This document shows, piece by piece, positions 35,546-47,514 of a stretch of DNA of 64,000 bases. Origin of the DNA: Pholiota molesta (Eukaryota > Basidiomycota > Agaricomycetes > Agaricales > Strophariaceae); NCBI GenBank assembly GCA_014925825.1, contig JACGCK010000149.1, positions 1-64,000 on the forward strand, written 5' to 3'. Each line of letters opens with the position of its first letter. Position 1 is the stretch's first letter. Made by a program: the position numbers and the translations under genes. The notes under the pieces are model-generated. The model was not told the DNA's origin. It made no database searches and saw only the letters and a list, made by a program, of their open reading frames with translations.

Positions 35546-37814
35546 TTAACTAGTGATGTATGGGGCACAAACATTAGGGTCATTGAGCTGCGAAGGGTCC
35601 TGAGTGAAAAAACCTAAACGAAGGCCCTCCATGTACGACCTTATCTATGCATCAGTGCGATGTCTAAAGGCGAGAAATATTTATCATCACGTACCATTGC
35701 CTCGCAAGATCCCCAGCGAGAGACGATATTTCGACTTTGAAGTTCCAGAATATCCATCCTGCGCCCTTGCTGTACGAGAATTTCTGTGCATCGGCCCATT
35801 TGAACAAAAATGCATCCGAGGCGTTGAATTGGGTTGGAAGACCCCATTCTGTCAGAAAAGGATTTTGGACTGTTGAATCGAAGGGAAAAATAATATAATC
35901 AACGGCGCACTTACCGCCAAACCACAACGGACTATTTCCGAGGGCGGCGTCGGTTTGTATGCGATCTAGATCTACCAAAGAGTAGGGCCATAAGCACTCA
36001 ACGGCCTAGGAACAGAAAATGAGACACGTACTGCAGACTGAAGTTAAGTACGCGTTTTCGTTGGCATCTGCGACACCCTACATATATAATCGGCTTGGAT
36101 GAGAATTTTCATCTACCAGCTTGAAGAACTATCCAAACGTACTCCGAACCTAACATATATATTAAGCAGATGTCGCAAAGAAATGGTGACAAACTTACGA
36201 ATAATACAAGTGGTTGTCATAACCCTGGGGCCCAATCGCAGCCGCGGCCGGATTCGAGGGATTGTTGTATTGCCAATTGACATCCATAAATCTAATATAG
36301 CCAGCATTAATATTGTTCACATATAAGCGCATGTCAACATACGTTGTGACCAAAGGCTGTCTTGCCCTCAAAATAGAGCCCAAACCACCATGAGCAAACT
36401 CCATGTTCAAATCTAATTGTTTTGCAACTTGGGCTAAGATAGGGATAGCGTCGTGAAGAACTTGGCGGACTTCGGAATTGAAGATCGAAGCGAGCGTGGA
36501 AACCCCAGAAAGAGCAGATGTGGCGTTACCAGCAGAATCGAAAGATGGCGTGTTGATACCAGGAACCGGGATTCCAAGGGACAACTCTACAGCGCGAACG
36601 GTTTGGACGAAATTTACTTGGACTACGGATATGAGATTCTGAATTCTTTTCCAAATCATTAGAAGAAACGTAAAAACTTACAGCCACCTAAGCCAGGAGT
36701 CTGATCCGCATTCATAATAGGTTCGTTCATAGCTTCGATGGCTGCAACGGTACCGAAATCCTCATCAAGATGCGAAAGGGCCGTCATTACAGCGGTCCAA
36801 ACGAGAGCACGGTGATAGTTGTAGGGCGTCTTGTAGCTTTGATTAGGATTGGTCGTGTACCAAGGTGCGAAAACCGACGCACGTAGAACTCAACATCATT
36901 TGTACACCTAATGAAGTAATAGTCAGGATAGAAAATAAATATCGAGCAAACGAGTGGATTTAAATTACCTTCCAGCAAACATTTGACCAGGTGACGCTAC
37001 ACCAGGTAGGGCGTGATGATCGAGGATGGCGGCTATTCCAGCTTCCTTGAGCTGTTTCAAACCTCTTTCCTATCAAAAACGGAGTGTGAGTGTTAGTATT
37101 CTTAAGGGCCCGACGATTTTACTTACAAGTTCCACAATTCCGCCTCTCGGATAGAATTCTGAAGTTCGGTTTACCAACGGTTCGACAATCCAATACCCTA
37201 ACTGTATTTTCATCAACAAAAGTAGTTCGCGCGCGAAATGAAGAGATAAACGCACTGGAATGCGGGCTGTGTTGATTCCCGCATTCACCAGATTATCAAC
37301 ATCAGTTTGGGTGAACCAGGTCTCCCTAAATATTGTCTATGTTGAGCAAAAATACCACTGCGAGGTTTGAAGTAAAATTTACCAATGGGTTTTGAACTTT
37401 TCATCGACAGTATCGGGATATGCTTGCGCGAATGCGCTGGCATGCCGTTGATCAAATAATGCCAGATCCGAGAATAAACTGGCTCACAATTCAGTCGCAA
37501 TGCACTGCGAACAGTCGTCGCATTGTTGTCCGCCCATTGCAATCCATTCTGCCGTAGGATTGAGCCGTCTGACCTGTTTTAAAACTTCGGTATCTACAAT
37601 AACATACCAGCGGGGAGCATCCAGGCCTCCAGTACGAGCCTGTGTTCATTCACAACATTATAGAAGTGAGTCGTGCATCTCATATTTCGCAAGACAAAAA
37701 CTCACCAAGAACCGAGATTTACGCCATAGATTTATCAGGCAGTCCTGGCAATGCTCCTACAAGAGAGGCAGAGGCCACCAGAGAGAACAAATAGGATAAA
37801 AGTATCAGACGCAT
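35546..37814 (-). CDS. Secreted GH5 exo-beta-1,3-glucanase-like enzyme, with an N-terminal frameshift
   Basis: Hydrolyses beta-glucan in the wall or substrate. MRLILLSYLFSLVASASLVG is a signal peptide. The GH5 barrel follows: VNLGSW/LVLEAWMLPAG, AMGGQQCDDCSQCIATE, INTARIP/LGYWIVEP, ILDHHALPG, the acid/base Glu in IEAMNEPIMN, DNHLYYSFGGVADANENAYL and the nucleophile Glu in LWFG/EWGLPTQF. More than ten exons; a 7-nt exon (36149-36143) is needed to write SFG before GVADANENAYL. At the junction of the signal peptide and the mature domain (about 37725-37735) the frame slips by one base: LPDK runs into a stop whereas the family sequence KIYGVNLGSW continues in the next frame, and no AG lies between. 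An A-tract one base short would explain it. The rest of the gene is intact. Confidence 0.85.
36143..36149 (-). other. Seven-nucleotide microexon of the GH5 gene
   Basis: Bases GTTCGGA on the minus strand, preceded by ...ATGTTAG and followed by GTACGT. Inclusion writes Ser-Phe-Gly and keeps phase with GVADANENAYL; skipping it breaks the frame. Confidence 0.7.
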
Positions 37815-39364
37815 GCTCAAAGAAGGGCTCGAGCCTCGCTGATGGGGCCATGCCCAATGCCTGGGTATTTATACATAGAGGAAATGAGTGTGAACGATAT
37901 GAAGCCCAAATCATCGCTTCGCTGGCATATAGTGGCTTCTCGGTTCCAAGGTTCCGAGAGATGTATATTCCTGACTAAATTGGCACGGGTACGTTGTTCC
38001 GAGCGGCGAGCGATGTCCTTCTTACGTTGCGTACTTGAGTAGGGGAGGCGAACATACTGAAAAAGTTAAAAAAACACAACCTTATGTTACGCCAGTCGGC
38101 TGACTGTCTTGGAGAGTTCATACTTGGTTCATACGCACGTCGTCAAGGAAGTAACGCGTGCTCTCGGCATACAATTGTATCACGGGTCGTACTTATACGA
38201 CTCGTTCATCGTTTGCATAATGGATCCTCAGAACTTCAGAAGTTGGGTCAAGGAACCGCATGGTTCATAACGTATTCATTGATTTACTACTATTGGATGT
38301 CAAGAATCAAACATGAGAATGAGTGACGAAAGCTGGCTCACCTTGACAGGTCAATCATCGACTGAGTTGAGCAAACGATGAAGAGAAAGGACAAAGAACT
38401 GGCCCGAGGAAGTCCAAGATTCGAGAGTGGGAGTGCCGACGGCCGGACCGGACTTCGAAAATATGTATGTCATATCACATGTACGCCTGTCACTGCCGCT
38501 GGAATTTGGCCGCCTTACCTCCTTTCACCGTCGACCTTCCACTTACCCTCTCGTGGGCCACAAAATGGTTCAATCGAGTCCTCCCCTTATCCTCACGTTA
38601 TTCCCAAACATCGAATGCAATTTATGAGGATTATTTTCTCTTTTTTTGTATACCTCTGTGACCAAACTCCAACCATACTCTCGAGAACCTTTCGACTGGT
38701 CCTAATCTGGATATGACAGTCCCGAAAACTGTTGAAGATTTCCTCAATGCTAACGATCGACTGAACCAAAAGCTACTTCGTCAATAACATGTGGCTGCCG
38801 TGTTGTGGCATATCTCTGCTGCTGGTATATGACTTTGGGAAGGGAACTGTACAATGCTATTTAACATGCCAATCACTCTCAAGTTGCATCTGTCTTTCTA
38901 TCTGCCTTTGTCACTCTGTCATGCACACGTTAGCCTATTTACTACTTGACAGCTTCTTTGGACAACATACTATGACAATTGTGGCCCTGTTCCAACAAAG
39001 TCACACCCCTTTCGTTTTGATTCTGGTCTTCACTTACAACGGCTACAACACTCAGCCAAATGTACACACCTTGGTGCCAATGATTACCTCAATGTTCTGC
39101 TACCTTCCATACCATACTATTGGACGGCTATAGTGATTTATCGGACATCTCTTTGTAGAGCGAGACATATCGATCAGGATTTCACCGCTCGCATGGTCGA
39201 TACTAAAGTCGTAACCAATCGAACTCGGTTCGGTTACATAGTCGATCGTGTATCCCTTTCCGCAAGGCGAGGTCCCCTCAAGTCGCTTTGTCACTCAGCC
39301 TTTCATTACCATCTAGGCGATATTCACTCTTTGCGATATTCTCTGAAGTGTACAATTTTTGGTC
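37815..39364. other. Divergent promoter region, no gene recognised
   Basis: About 1.55 kb between the starts of the GH5 gene (minus) and the lipase (plus). Several ORFs of 60-130 codons lack family features and lie in AT- and pyrimidine-rich sequence. Only the TATA element at 37866-37873 is called. Confidence 0.45.
37866..37873 (-). promoter_or_regulatory. Candidate TATA box of the GH5 gene
   Basis: TATAAATA on the minus strand about 55 nt before the ATG at 37814. Confidence 0.45.
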
Positions 39365-40739
39365 ATGTTCTCGACCTCCGTGCATTTTCCTACCAGCGAG
39401 CTCTTCCGATTGCTTGGCATAGCCTTGTTCGCCCTTCAAGTATACGCCAATCCAACTCGCCGCCAAACAGCATTTTCTACACTTTCCAGTGCGCAGATCG
39501 CCGCCTTCAGGCCGTTCACTTTCTACGCTAGTGCCGCATACTGCCATCCATCGAAGCTTCTAAGCTGGACTTGCGGAGGTGCGCTCATCTTGTTCTTGGG
39601 TAAAATTTCATCGAAGAGTCACTCGTTCATCGCAATAATGAAAGCAAACTGCAACGCAAATCCTTCCTTCAAGCCCCTGGCTTCTGGTGGTGATGGAATC
39701 GGGGTCCAATTCTGGTATGTCGGATATGATCCTACACTCAAGGTAAACGCATCTGTGTCAATCGTCCATTAGAAATATTGAACACCGTCTAGACTGTTAT
39801 CGTCGGCCATGAAGGAACGGATCCTTCGAAAGTGTAAGTCAATATCAGACGAATATTACTCAAGATTTAAGGTCGCCGGCAGAGTACCGCTTCTTACAGA
39901 TGCCAATATTGCTCTCCGACGCTTAAATTCGCGTTTGTTCCCTGGAATACCTTCAAATATTGAAGTCCACAATGGTTTCGCTGACGAACACGCTAAGTGA
40001 GTGGCTCCATAAATCATTAGAAGAATACTCAAACATGTATTTTTTTTTCAGAACTGCGACGACGGTTCTCGCTGCCGTCAGGAAAGCATTGCAACAAAGT
40101 GGATTTAACAAGGTTACACTCGTCGGCCACTCGTTGGGTGCGTTTGTATATCTCTTTCGATTCGATTTTTTGGGGGTGCGGACACTAACATACTCAACAT
40201 TCAAACCAGGCGCGGCCCTCTCTCTCCTGGAGAGTGTGTATCTACCGTTATTCTTGCCTACGACCACTTTCAGGTTTATCGGTTATGGAACGCCTCGGGT
40301 AAGCCGCTACTTAACTGCGCTCTCTACTCGCACTTCCTCATTCCTACCTATTAGGTAGGCAACCAAGCCTTTGCAACTTATGTTGACCAGCATGTCAACC
40401 TCGACCGCGTGAATAATATGTACGCGACAATTACAGTATATCTCACATCCCTAATTAACAGGTTTATTGTCATTAGGGAAGACCCAGTACCCATTCTCCC
40501 CAGTGAATTTCTTGGGTTTCACCACCCCGGTGGCGAAAAGCATATTCAATCCAATAAATCCTGGGTGGTCTGTCTGGGCGATGATAACACCGATAAGCGA
40601 TGTTCAACTGGTGATGTCGCGAACATATTTGAAGGCGATATTAAAGACCATGATGGTACCTAAACGATTTTACCCTTGAAGATTGTCTGAGTAGCTGATT
40701 TATTTAGGTCCCTACGATGGTGTTACAATGGGATGTTGA
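39365..40739 (+). CDS. Secreted class 3 lipase
   Basis: A triacylglycerol-lipase-like alpha/beta hydrolase (fungal lipase_3 family). It starts MFSTSVHFPTSELFRLLGIA..., a signal peptide ending near YANPTRR. Spliced exons give FYASAAYC, a Cys-containing segment (CNANPSFKP), VIVGHEGTDPSKV (oxyanion region), the nucleophile elbow VTLVGHSLG (Ser in GHSLG), RFIGYGTPRVGNQAF, the Asp region REDPVPILP and the catalytic His in LGFHHPGGE, and a C-terminal Cys (VTMGC). About eight introns of 50-70 nt, all phase-consistent. It divides from the GH5 gene, so the two extracellular hydrolases share a 1.5-kb promoter region. Confidence 0.87.
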
Positions 40740-41898
40740 TGGCTTGAATCCAAGATTTTTCTTGGATTTTTCTTTGTCGAAGTCCTCGGCACACTATCAC
40801 TCCTTGGCACACCTGCTCATTTCTTCGTCAGTTCTCGTCCAATCCCTTAGCTTTTTGGCAGGGTAGTAGATATATTATATATGTACGCACGGAAAAAATA
40901 TCAAATTTTTAGCTCAAAGTTCTGAAGAGCAATTGACATATATAAGGCTGAAAAGGCCAATGTATGCAAAACATAGTAAATCCTTTCCTTGATTGTATCA
41001 CCAATACTGCAGGCAGCCACTTAATAAAATTCAATAATATGAACGTTTTAATAAGCTAAAAATCGAGTTATAGATCATTGGAATCCGACAAAAACTGGAG
41101 GAGAAAAAAATCAAGTCAAAAGGAGACATAGAAGTGTGACAGCTACAAAGACATGCACTGGCAAGATACGCCAATTCCGTCATCAACAATCCCGCGCTAT
41201 TACCTACATAGCTTCTTAAAATGTTCCCGAGCTTCAAGTCTCCTTAATCTGTGCGAAGATGCCCAGAAACAGAGGATGAGGAATGGAGACAATGAGAGCG
41301 AGAGTCAAGCAAGAGTGACAGCGCTGGTGAGAGGTCATAGGGTGTGGGAACGCGGCAGTAACGCGTGTCACGGGTGTGCAAAGGAGTGGTTTTGGGGCCT
41401 TTTCGACGCATTTCACAAATCGACGACGCTCGCCATCTTAAACTTCGATTCGTGCTTATTTCTTGCAGAAAACATTTTATAAGATACCTATCGAAAATCC
41501 TAGATACTTTTTTAGTTCATATATGCAGGTGTTGCGACGCCATTCGATGATTTCAATCGCTTGTGCCGAGGAGCGGTAAAACACTGTAGGCCCTCTGTCA
41601 ACAATTCTCGTTTGCCACTGAAATACATCTGCAGAAACATACCCTTATAAATAACCCGGTTTACTTACAGTCAAGCATTAATGAATTAAGGAGTCACGAA
41701 CATTCACTTCCTTCAAGGCCCTTCAATACGACTGGTGCTTACGTACATGTTCTGTGGCACACCGTTGCCGGACCGCAGCAATCTGAATACGCCCACAGCC
41801 TCTTGCTCTATACCTCCATAATGCCACCCATCCACACAAGACGCGCATGCCTCACAGCACTTGAGGCTACTAAAGACGTCTGCTTCAATTTCCCAACG
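40740..41898. other. Intergenic, no gene recognised
   Basis: About 1.16 kb between the lipase and the first small membrane protein. A Cys-containing minus-strand ORF at 41713-41982 overlaps exon 1 of that gene and is treated as a shadow. Confidence 0.45.
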
Positions 41899-42455
41899 AT
41901 GGAGGGCGTAAAAGATGCGCTGAACACGTTCCGCCATGAAGTCCGTGAGTACTTGACTGCGCTTTGACGTTTTAACCTGCATAGCCTAGCTCAACCACAC
42001 TTGAAAGTCATGAAATACCCGTATATCTCAGCAGCTGTTCTACTTCTATGGTCTTTCTATCCTAAGTTCCCGTTCCAAGTGCTATACTTTGTCTTCTGGG
42101 TCATGCCACGTAGCGTGGTTCTCGGGATTTTGACATGCTTGGGATTTGAACGCGGAGGAGTGAGAGGAGGTAAATGCAAAATTATGTTCTTTATTGCTAT
42201 ATATCTTTTCTTATTTCTATTGGACGTCTTTCTACAGATTCAATTGCTTCGAGATACCAGTCACACCACTATGGGGGATATACGCCTGGCAACACTATAT
42301 TTTCCAGATCGCAATCCTACGGGACAATCAACCAGGATGGTTCGGGCGTACAAGAAGACAGGTCACATCCCACCGTTGGAATATTCTGGCGTTTCGTAGG
42401 ATGGTTGCTCTTGTACGGATCTTTGGTCGTACTGTTGAAGTACGGTAGTCAGTAA
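41899..42455 (+). CDS. Small membrane protein, tandem paralogue 1 (147 aa)
   Basis: Exons 41899-41944, 41990-42169 and 42238-42455 join in frame. Short N-terminus (MEGVKDALNTFRHEV), a hydrophobic segment (SAAVLLLWSFYPKFPFQVLY...), LGILTCLGFERGG, then a distinctive polar block DSIASRYQSHHYGGYTP with NTIFSRSQSYGTINQDG, and a C-terminal hydrophobic segment (GWLLLYGSLVVLLKYG). The copy at 43005-43641 has identical intron positions and phases and the same blocks. I know no function. Two hydrophobic ends around a Tyr/Ser/His-rich loop suggest a small integral membrane protein. Confidence 0.72.
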
Positions 42456-43004
42456 ATCACTACATTGGAAGGCTGGGGAGCAGTACGGAGACCTTCATCA
42501 TATGTTACTCTTATATTTGCACATCTCGCATTCTGCTTCTAGTTCTAATTCTGTACAAACCTTTGCTGTCTTCGGAATATAGGAGTTATTTTATGTATTT
42601 CTGATACATTCAAACAACTTTCAAATGCTGTATTTAGTATATAATAAATCGCGATTAACTACTTGACCAAAAAAGACGGTGGCATGAAACTCGATTAACG
42701 CAACTAGAACGCAACTCCAGGCAACTATCGTTGACACTACTCGTGTATGTACACACTCGCCGCGTTTAGATACAGGAAAACTGGCATGTATTGAAGAGTC
42801 CATAATACGATCTGATTCATATCGGCTCATTTTGAAGGTTTGAACTCTATACATAGTGCCGCACTGCCGGACATGATGTGAAGCATCCAAAGTTAAAAGT
42901 CGTTGAACGCCCACGACTTCCCTTCGTCTGTACCGTCATCCTTTCTGCCGAAAAAGATCTAACTAGTTTGATTTCTCAAGCGCTCAAGTGCTCACGGCCC
43001 AGAT
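42456..43004. other. Spacer between tandem paralogues
   Basis: 549 bases; promoter of the second copy. No gene seen. Confidence 0.5.
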
Positions 43005-43641
43005 ATGACGAGCGACGTGAACGTTGAACAATTGTGGGATATATTACACCGCGAAGTCAGTAAGTAGTTACACTTTCTCACTTAATAATAAGGAGTCGAG
43101 GGGTCTGATAAGCCTTGTCCTCTCAAAAGTTGTCCGGTATCCATATAGAACAGCTGGTGTTCTGTTTCTGTGGTCTTACTATCCTCAATTTCCATTCCGC
43201 ATACTGCGCTTTGGTCTCTATACCGCGCCGCTCTACATTGCTATTTTGCCATTCCGTATGCTATACTTTGGGCTCTATGTTGTGCCGCGCAGCATTATTC
43301 GTGGCATTTTGGCATGTTTGGGATTCCAGAGAGGAATAAGAGCAGGTGAGGACAAAATCATAATCGGTTTCTCGATAAGTCTCTTGATTATATCATTTGC
43401 GCACCTTTCAACAGATTCCTTTGCTTCGAATTACCAATCGCACCACTATGGGGGTTATACGCCACGCAATAGCATGTTCTCTAAAGCACAATCATATGGA
43501 GCGATCAACGAGGACGGGTTGTACTCATACGAAAATGAAGAGACCAGCCACATCCATCCTATCTGGGATTCTGCAGGGTGGTTGCTCTATTGGGGATCTT
43601 TCGTGGTCCTGTGGAAATATGGTCCGCTGCGCACTGAATGA
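43005..43641 (+). CDS. Small membrane protein, tandem paralogue 2 (165 aa)
   Basis: Exons 43005-43059, 43130-43345 and 43415-43641 join in frame with the same phases as the copy at 41899-42455. N-terminus MTSDVNVEQLWDILHREV, hydrophobic block (TAGVLFLWSYYPQFPFRILR, with an extra internal copy of the F-R-(I/M)-L-(R/Y)-F-G-L-Y-x-x-P motif), LGILACLGF-like segment, the polar block DSFASNYQSHHYGGYTP with NSMFSKAQSYGAINEDG, and a C-terminal hydrophobic segment (GWLLYWGSFVVLWKYG). The internal repeat accounts for its larger size. Function unknown. Confidence 0.72.
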
Positions 43642-45374
43642 GAGGGCGGGAAAACGATACCTGGTATTAGAATGATAAGCTGTGTAACATTCCAATTAAA
43701 TCTACGGCTCTCATGTTGCTTCGCCAAATTTAAAGGAGTTAAAATGTGGTGCAAAATTAACGAAGTATAAGGAAGTGCTCAGCCTTTGACAGCACGCGAA
43801 ATGGCTGACATGAACTCAAGCATCCCGTACATGCACTATCGAGAAAACGAATATTCTGCCCAGCGACTTGGTGCCCGTAACTCTCCGTGGTCAATTTGGC
43901 ACAAAATTAGGTCCTTGGTAAGTTTATGTAGCGTAGTTGATTGTTTCATCTCCGAGCTGACCAGTCTCCGGGCACACAAATTTGGCTTTGAAAACTGGAG
44001 CCTCTGAGCTACATATCAGAGCTAGTTCCTCCAATTGTGGAAATTATAGAGCTTCATAGAGACGCAAGTATCGGCCTTCAAGCTTTGAGTTTTAAGCTTC
44101 AGCAGAGATGCTAAAAAAATCAGAAGGCAAAAGTTCACACAAAGAATGCCGGGCCACGGATTGGGACCAGAAACAACGGTTCAAAGTATAACAGGCTTCT
44201 GGTGATAATTTGTCAAGAATGAGTATTGATAGTTTTACTGACTTCGGGCCTGTTGTTCAAATAGTCAGATAGGTGTCACATACTTATCTACGGACTTCAA
44301 GTACGCACTCAGAAGAACGGCACTGCATGAAGGAGCATGGTGCCTACAAGTTACAACACTCGTTCAACGTCGTGTTATCCAAAACGCAGCTGAACAAGTT
44401 AAACAAAAATAACAAGCCAAAGTTGACCAGAACAGTGCTTGAAAGAGCTCCCGCCTACTGTAAAATTCTCTTTTCCCACTCTGACCTGCAAGTTGCAGGT
44501 CAGAGTGGGAAGCCGGGATGAGCTTGTATCTGGAAATCAGAACAGTATTGCGGTCATTCTGAGATTGCGGACCAGGAGAACGGTCTGATCTATTGTCCTG
44601 GAAGTAAGAATATTCGAGGTCGAAGTCAGGCAGCGCGTTGCGCCGCGGCGTGAAGTCAGAAATGCGGACTTGGAGACGTCATGCCATGGGCTGGATATAG
44701 TGATTCACAGCCTATTGAAAGCCAAGTCAGCCGACCAGGCGCGCAGGAACCTAGAATAGAGAGCCTAGCCGGCGTCGACGTTCGTAGCACCCTCAGTATC
44801 CTTGCAACGAGTAGACAGGCGTTGATCAAGGCCTCGTCAGACGTCGATAAATCATGGAAAAGGCATATTCCGGAGGGAGAAGAACGAGTAAGCTCTGCTA
44901 GCGAACTCTGATACTTAACTAGCGCCATTATATACATAATAGGAGCCACCTTCGAGCCGTAAACGCCTCGGGCGGAGCCCGGAGTTCGATGTTTGGAGCA
45001 ATTATGCCGGGAGAGCATTGGGAGCACAATATGGAGAGATTGGAAAACATGAGGGATGCCACAAGCGAATAAGGAAAGACAAGAGCACGGCATCCTTCAT
45101 TTAGAACAAAAGTGGGCATGGTGCTGGCATGGTGCAAGACTTTAACCCGAATTGACGGAAGAAGGTTGTTGGGACATCCGACGGGTGCCTCGAGGCGGCG
45201 AAGAAGATGCTGAGATAAGCTCATTAAGTCGAAATGGGAACAAGGCAGACTGTCCCTGTCCAACAGTCACGGGCAAATGACAGGTTTTTCAACGTCGATT
45301 CTCTGGCGAAAAGCCTCCCAGATGGCAACCTTGACGCACCACTGCCTTGTCCATATCCGCCATTCTCCTCTCGA
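43642..45374. other. Intergenic with a long palindrome
   Basis: About 1.7 kb with no recognisable gene. It holds the 39-nt palindrome at 44473-44511. Confidence 0.45.
44473..44511. repeat. Perfect 19-nt inverted repeat with one-base centre
   Basis: Arms TTCCCACTCTGACCTGCAA and TTGCAGGTCAGAGTGGGAA are exact reverse complements around a single G at 44492. It would form a very stable hairpin or cruciform. No transposon ORF adjoins it. Confidence 0.9.
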
Positions 45375-46980
45375 ATGACCACCATTCCGCATGAGATATG
45401 GCTGCACATCGCCCAGTTCATCCCCGTCCGTGTTCTCCTCAGCCTTATCAGCCTGAACAGCACGTTCTTCCAGCTCGCGATGGACTACCGCTACCGCCAA
45501 ATGAGCTTTGCATATCTGGATAACAGGATGATCAGAAGTCTGGTACGCCTAAGGTGTGCATCGACCTACCGCTTTTTTTTCTTTTCCTGATAGCAGCCCC
45601 CAGAGATCCAGCCGTAGCCAAACGCGTCCGTATCCTGCATATATATCCAGGCTTCATCAAAGATGTCATCGACACGGAGAAAATAGAACCAGAACCTATT
45701 CTTCGCCGTACCCTTCGCGACAAAGTCTCAGACCTCGCGAACCTCTTGCTGGACCAAAAGTTGTTCATCAAAACTCCTCGAATACGCCTAATACGGTCCC
45801 TCAAACGCGCTGAAGATGTCGTGCAGATCATGCTGGAGGTTCTGAGCGGACTGCCGAATGTTACCGACTATTACGTGACGTGGTATAGGCTGCCTTCGAT
45901 TAGTGCGACTGCTGTTCCCTTCCTATCGACCGTGTTCCGTCACGCGAACCTCCAGAAGCTTTCTTTAGAAATCGCGGTCGAGAATATGAAGGAGCTCCTG
46001 ACTCCAGCATTCCAAGTCCCGAATCTAAAAGAACTCCAGCTATGCGTTCATACCGAGAACGTCTACTCGGTGACTGAATGCGACGACGTCTTGAAGAACC
46101 ATCTAGCACCTGCAATCAGCCGGCTGCAGTCGACGTTGGAAACACTCAGTATTCAGTCGTGGGAGCCTGCGGATCTCTCACCACTGTTCCTTGCGATTGA
46201 ACCCCTCCCAGCTTTGGACCAACTCATTATCGCCATTCCTGTCGAGGCGATGCACCTAGGATGTCCTAGAGGCCTCGCGCAATTCCTATCTGCCAATCGA
46301 TCGTGTCTCCGTGTACTTCGGCTGCGCGCAACCCAATTCGGCGGCCAAGGAATGACTCCTGACCCAGTTTCATTTGACTGCTGGATCAAAACAGCAGTTA
46401 AAGGCGTCCATTTGCCCAAACTCCGCATTCTCGATATCAGCTCCAACTTATTCCCGGTCGAGACGTCTGCTCTGTGCTTTAATCAGTTTTCTTCGACACT
46501 CACATCATTATCACTTACCGGCTCTTATCGAACATACGCCGAGCTCGAAGAAATCATTGACCTAATGGCCCATGAATCAAGAGAGGAACCCCTCAGTACC
46601 CTTCGCATTGGTCTCATTTCCCTTTCACCACAACTCGTGCACCTGCTATCTTCAAGACTCCCCGATCTGTATAGACTTGATCTCACTGTCAAATATATCC
46701 TTCCGCACGTATATGATACTCCAGAGTTGCGGCATCCTGGAGATATCCAACGAAGTTTCCAAATAGTGAGCTTATCTCATCTTTCTTTTCGTTCGATGGC
46801 TTCTAAACTGTCGATCAGGAGGAATTCGTCTCCAAAATGGAGTTACTACCGCCTTACTCACATTGGCGACTGCGACACATGTCCGTGCTGGCGGAATTTC
46901 TGCCTCATCGACCTCACTTTGAGGCACTCCTTGAGCAAACTTTCTTGAACTTGGTGCCCACACTCGCAACGTTCACGTAA
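45375..46980 (+). CDS. F-box/LRR protein
   Basis: Exon 1 (45375-45553) carries the F-box MTTIPHEIWLHIAQFIPVRV; exon 2 begins at 45604 (RDPAVAKRVRILHIYP) after a 50-nt intron and holds a leucine-rich array (LSLEIAVEN, LKELQLCVH, LRVLRLRATQ, LRILDISSNLF, LTSLSLTGS and later units). A last intron after ...QRSFQI (GTGAGC...GATCAG, 46766-46819 region) leads to a C-terminal exon ending LVPTLATFT with a stop at 46978-46980. Substrate receptor of an SCF ubiquitin ligase by family. It shares the exon structure and the RDP-VA--VR junction with the partial gene at the left edge. Target unknown. Confidence 0.78.
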
Positions 46981-47514
46981 ATGAACGACAGATGCTATTA
47001 CGATGGCGGCCACATTCCATTTCGAGCATCTGACCATTATTCGTGTGTCCAATACTTCGAAGGCACTTCATGTTTTTCACCGCTTCAGCGGTCCATCTTC
47101 GCCCGTCGCTACTATAGGACTCAGGCGGACCACACGCACAGTTTTTGGACACCTGAAGATGATGGAAACTCCATCTGGAAAATATGCTTCAGTAATTCGC
47201 TATTTGGTACAGTGCATGAAAATGTCCATATAATACAATCTTTATAACACCGCTGTCCATTCTTGATTAACGGCTTTTCAGATTATCAGATTGATAAATC
47301 TTCGTCCGAGATAGGTCTCATTAAGGTCAAATATGGCTGCATTAGTGTCCGGCGCTTGGAGAAGGTCGCCCACAGACAAATTCAGCGTTGTCGAGCCGTA
47401 TCTCGGGGAGCGTTTCGCCATAAGGTCGATCCAGAACATGGTATGTGGTGCCAGTGTGCTAACGTAAATGGTCAAATTGCGTACATCAAATGGGAAACGA
47501 TATTTCCCATGATC
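46981..47514. other. Convergent 3' region
   Basis: 534 bases between the stops of the F-box/LRR gene and the BRCT gene. An open stretch at 47003-47233 could be a further 3' exon or relic; nothing firm. Confidence 0.4.

Noticed and set aside
36870..36950. A second apparent frameshift in the GH5 gene after CTNDVEFY
   Set aside because: A normal intron (GTGCGT to CTACAAG) joins EFY to TPYNYHRALVW in phase, so no lesion is needed.
41713..41982. Minus-strand ORF with SSLKCCEACASCVDGW
   Set aside because: It is antisense to exon 1 of the small membrane protein, whose model is backed by a paralogue; no independent support.
44473..44530. Palindrome as the 3' end of a Helitron
   Set aside because: No CTRR terminus at the expected distance and no Rep/helicase coding sequence nearby.
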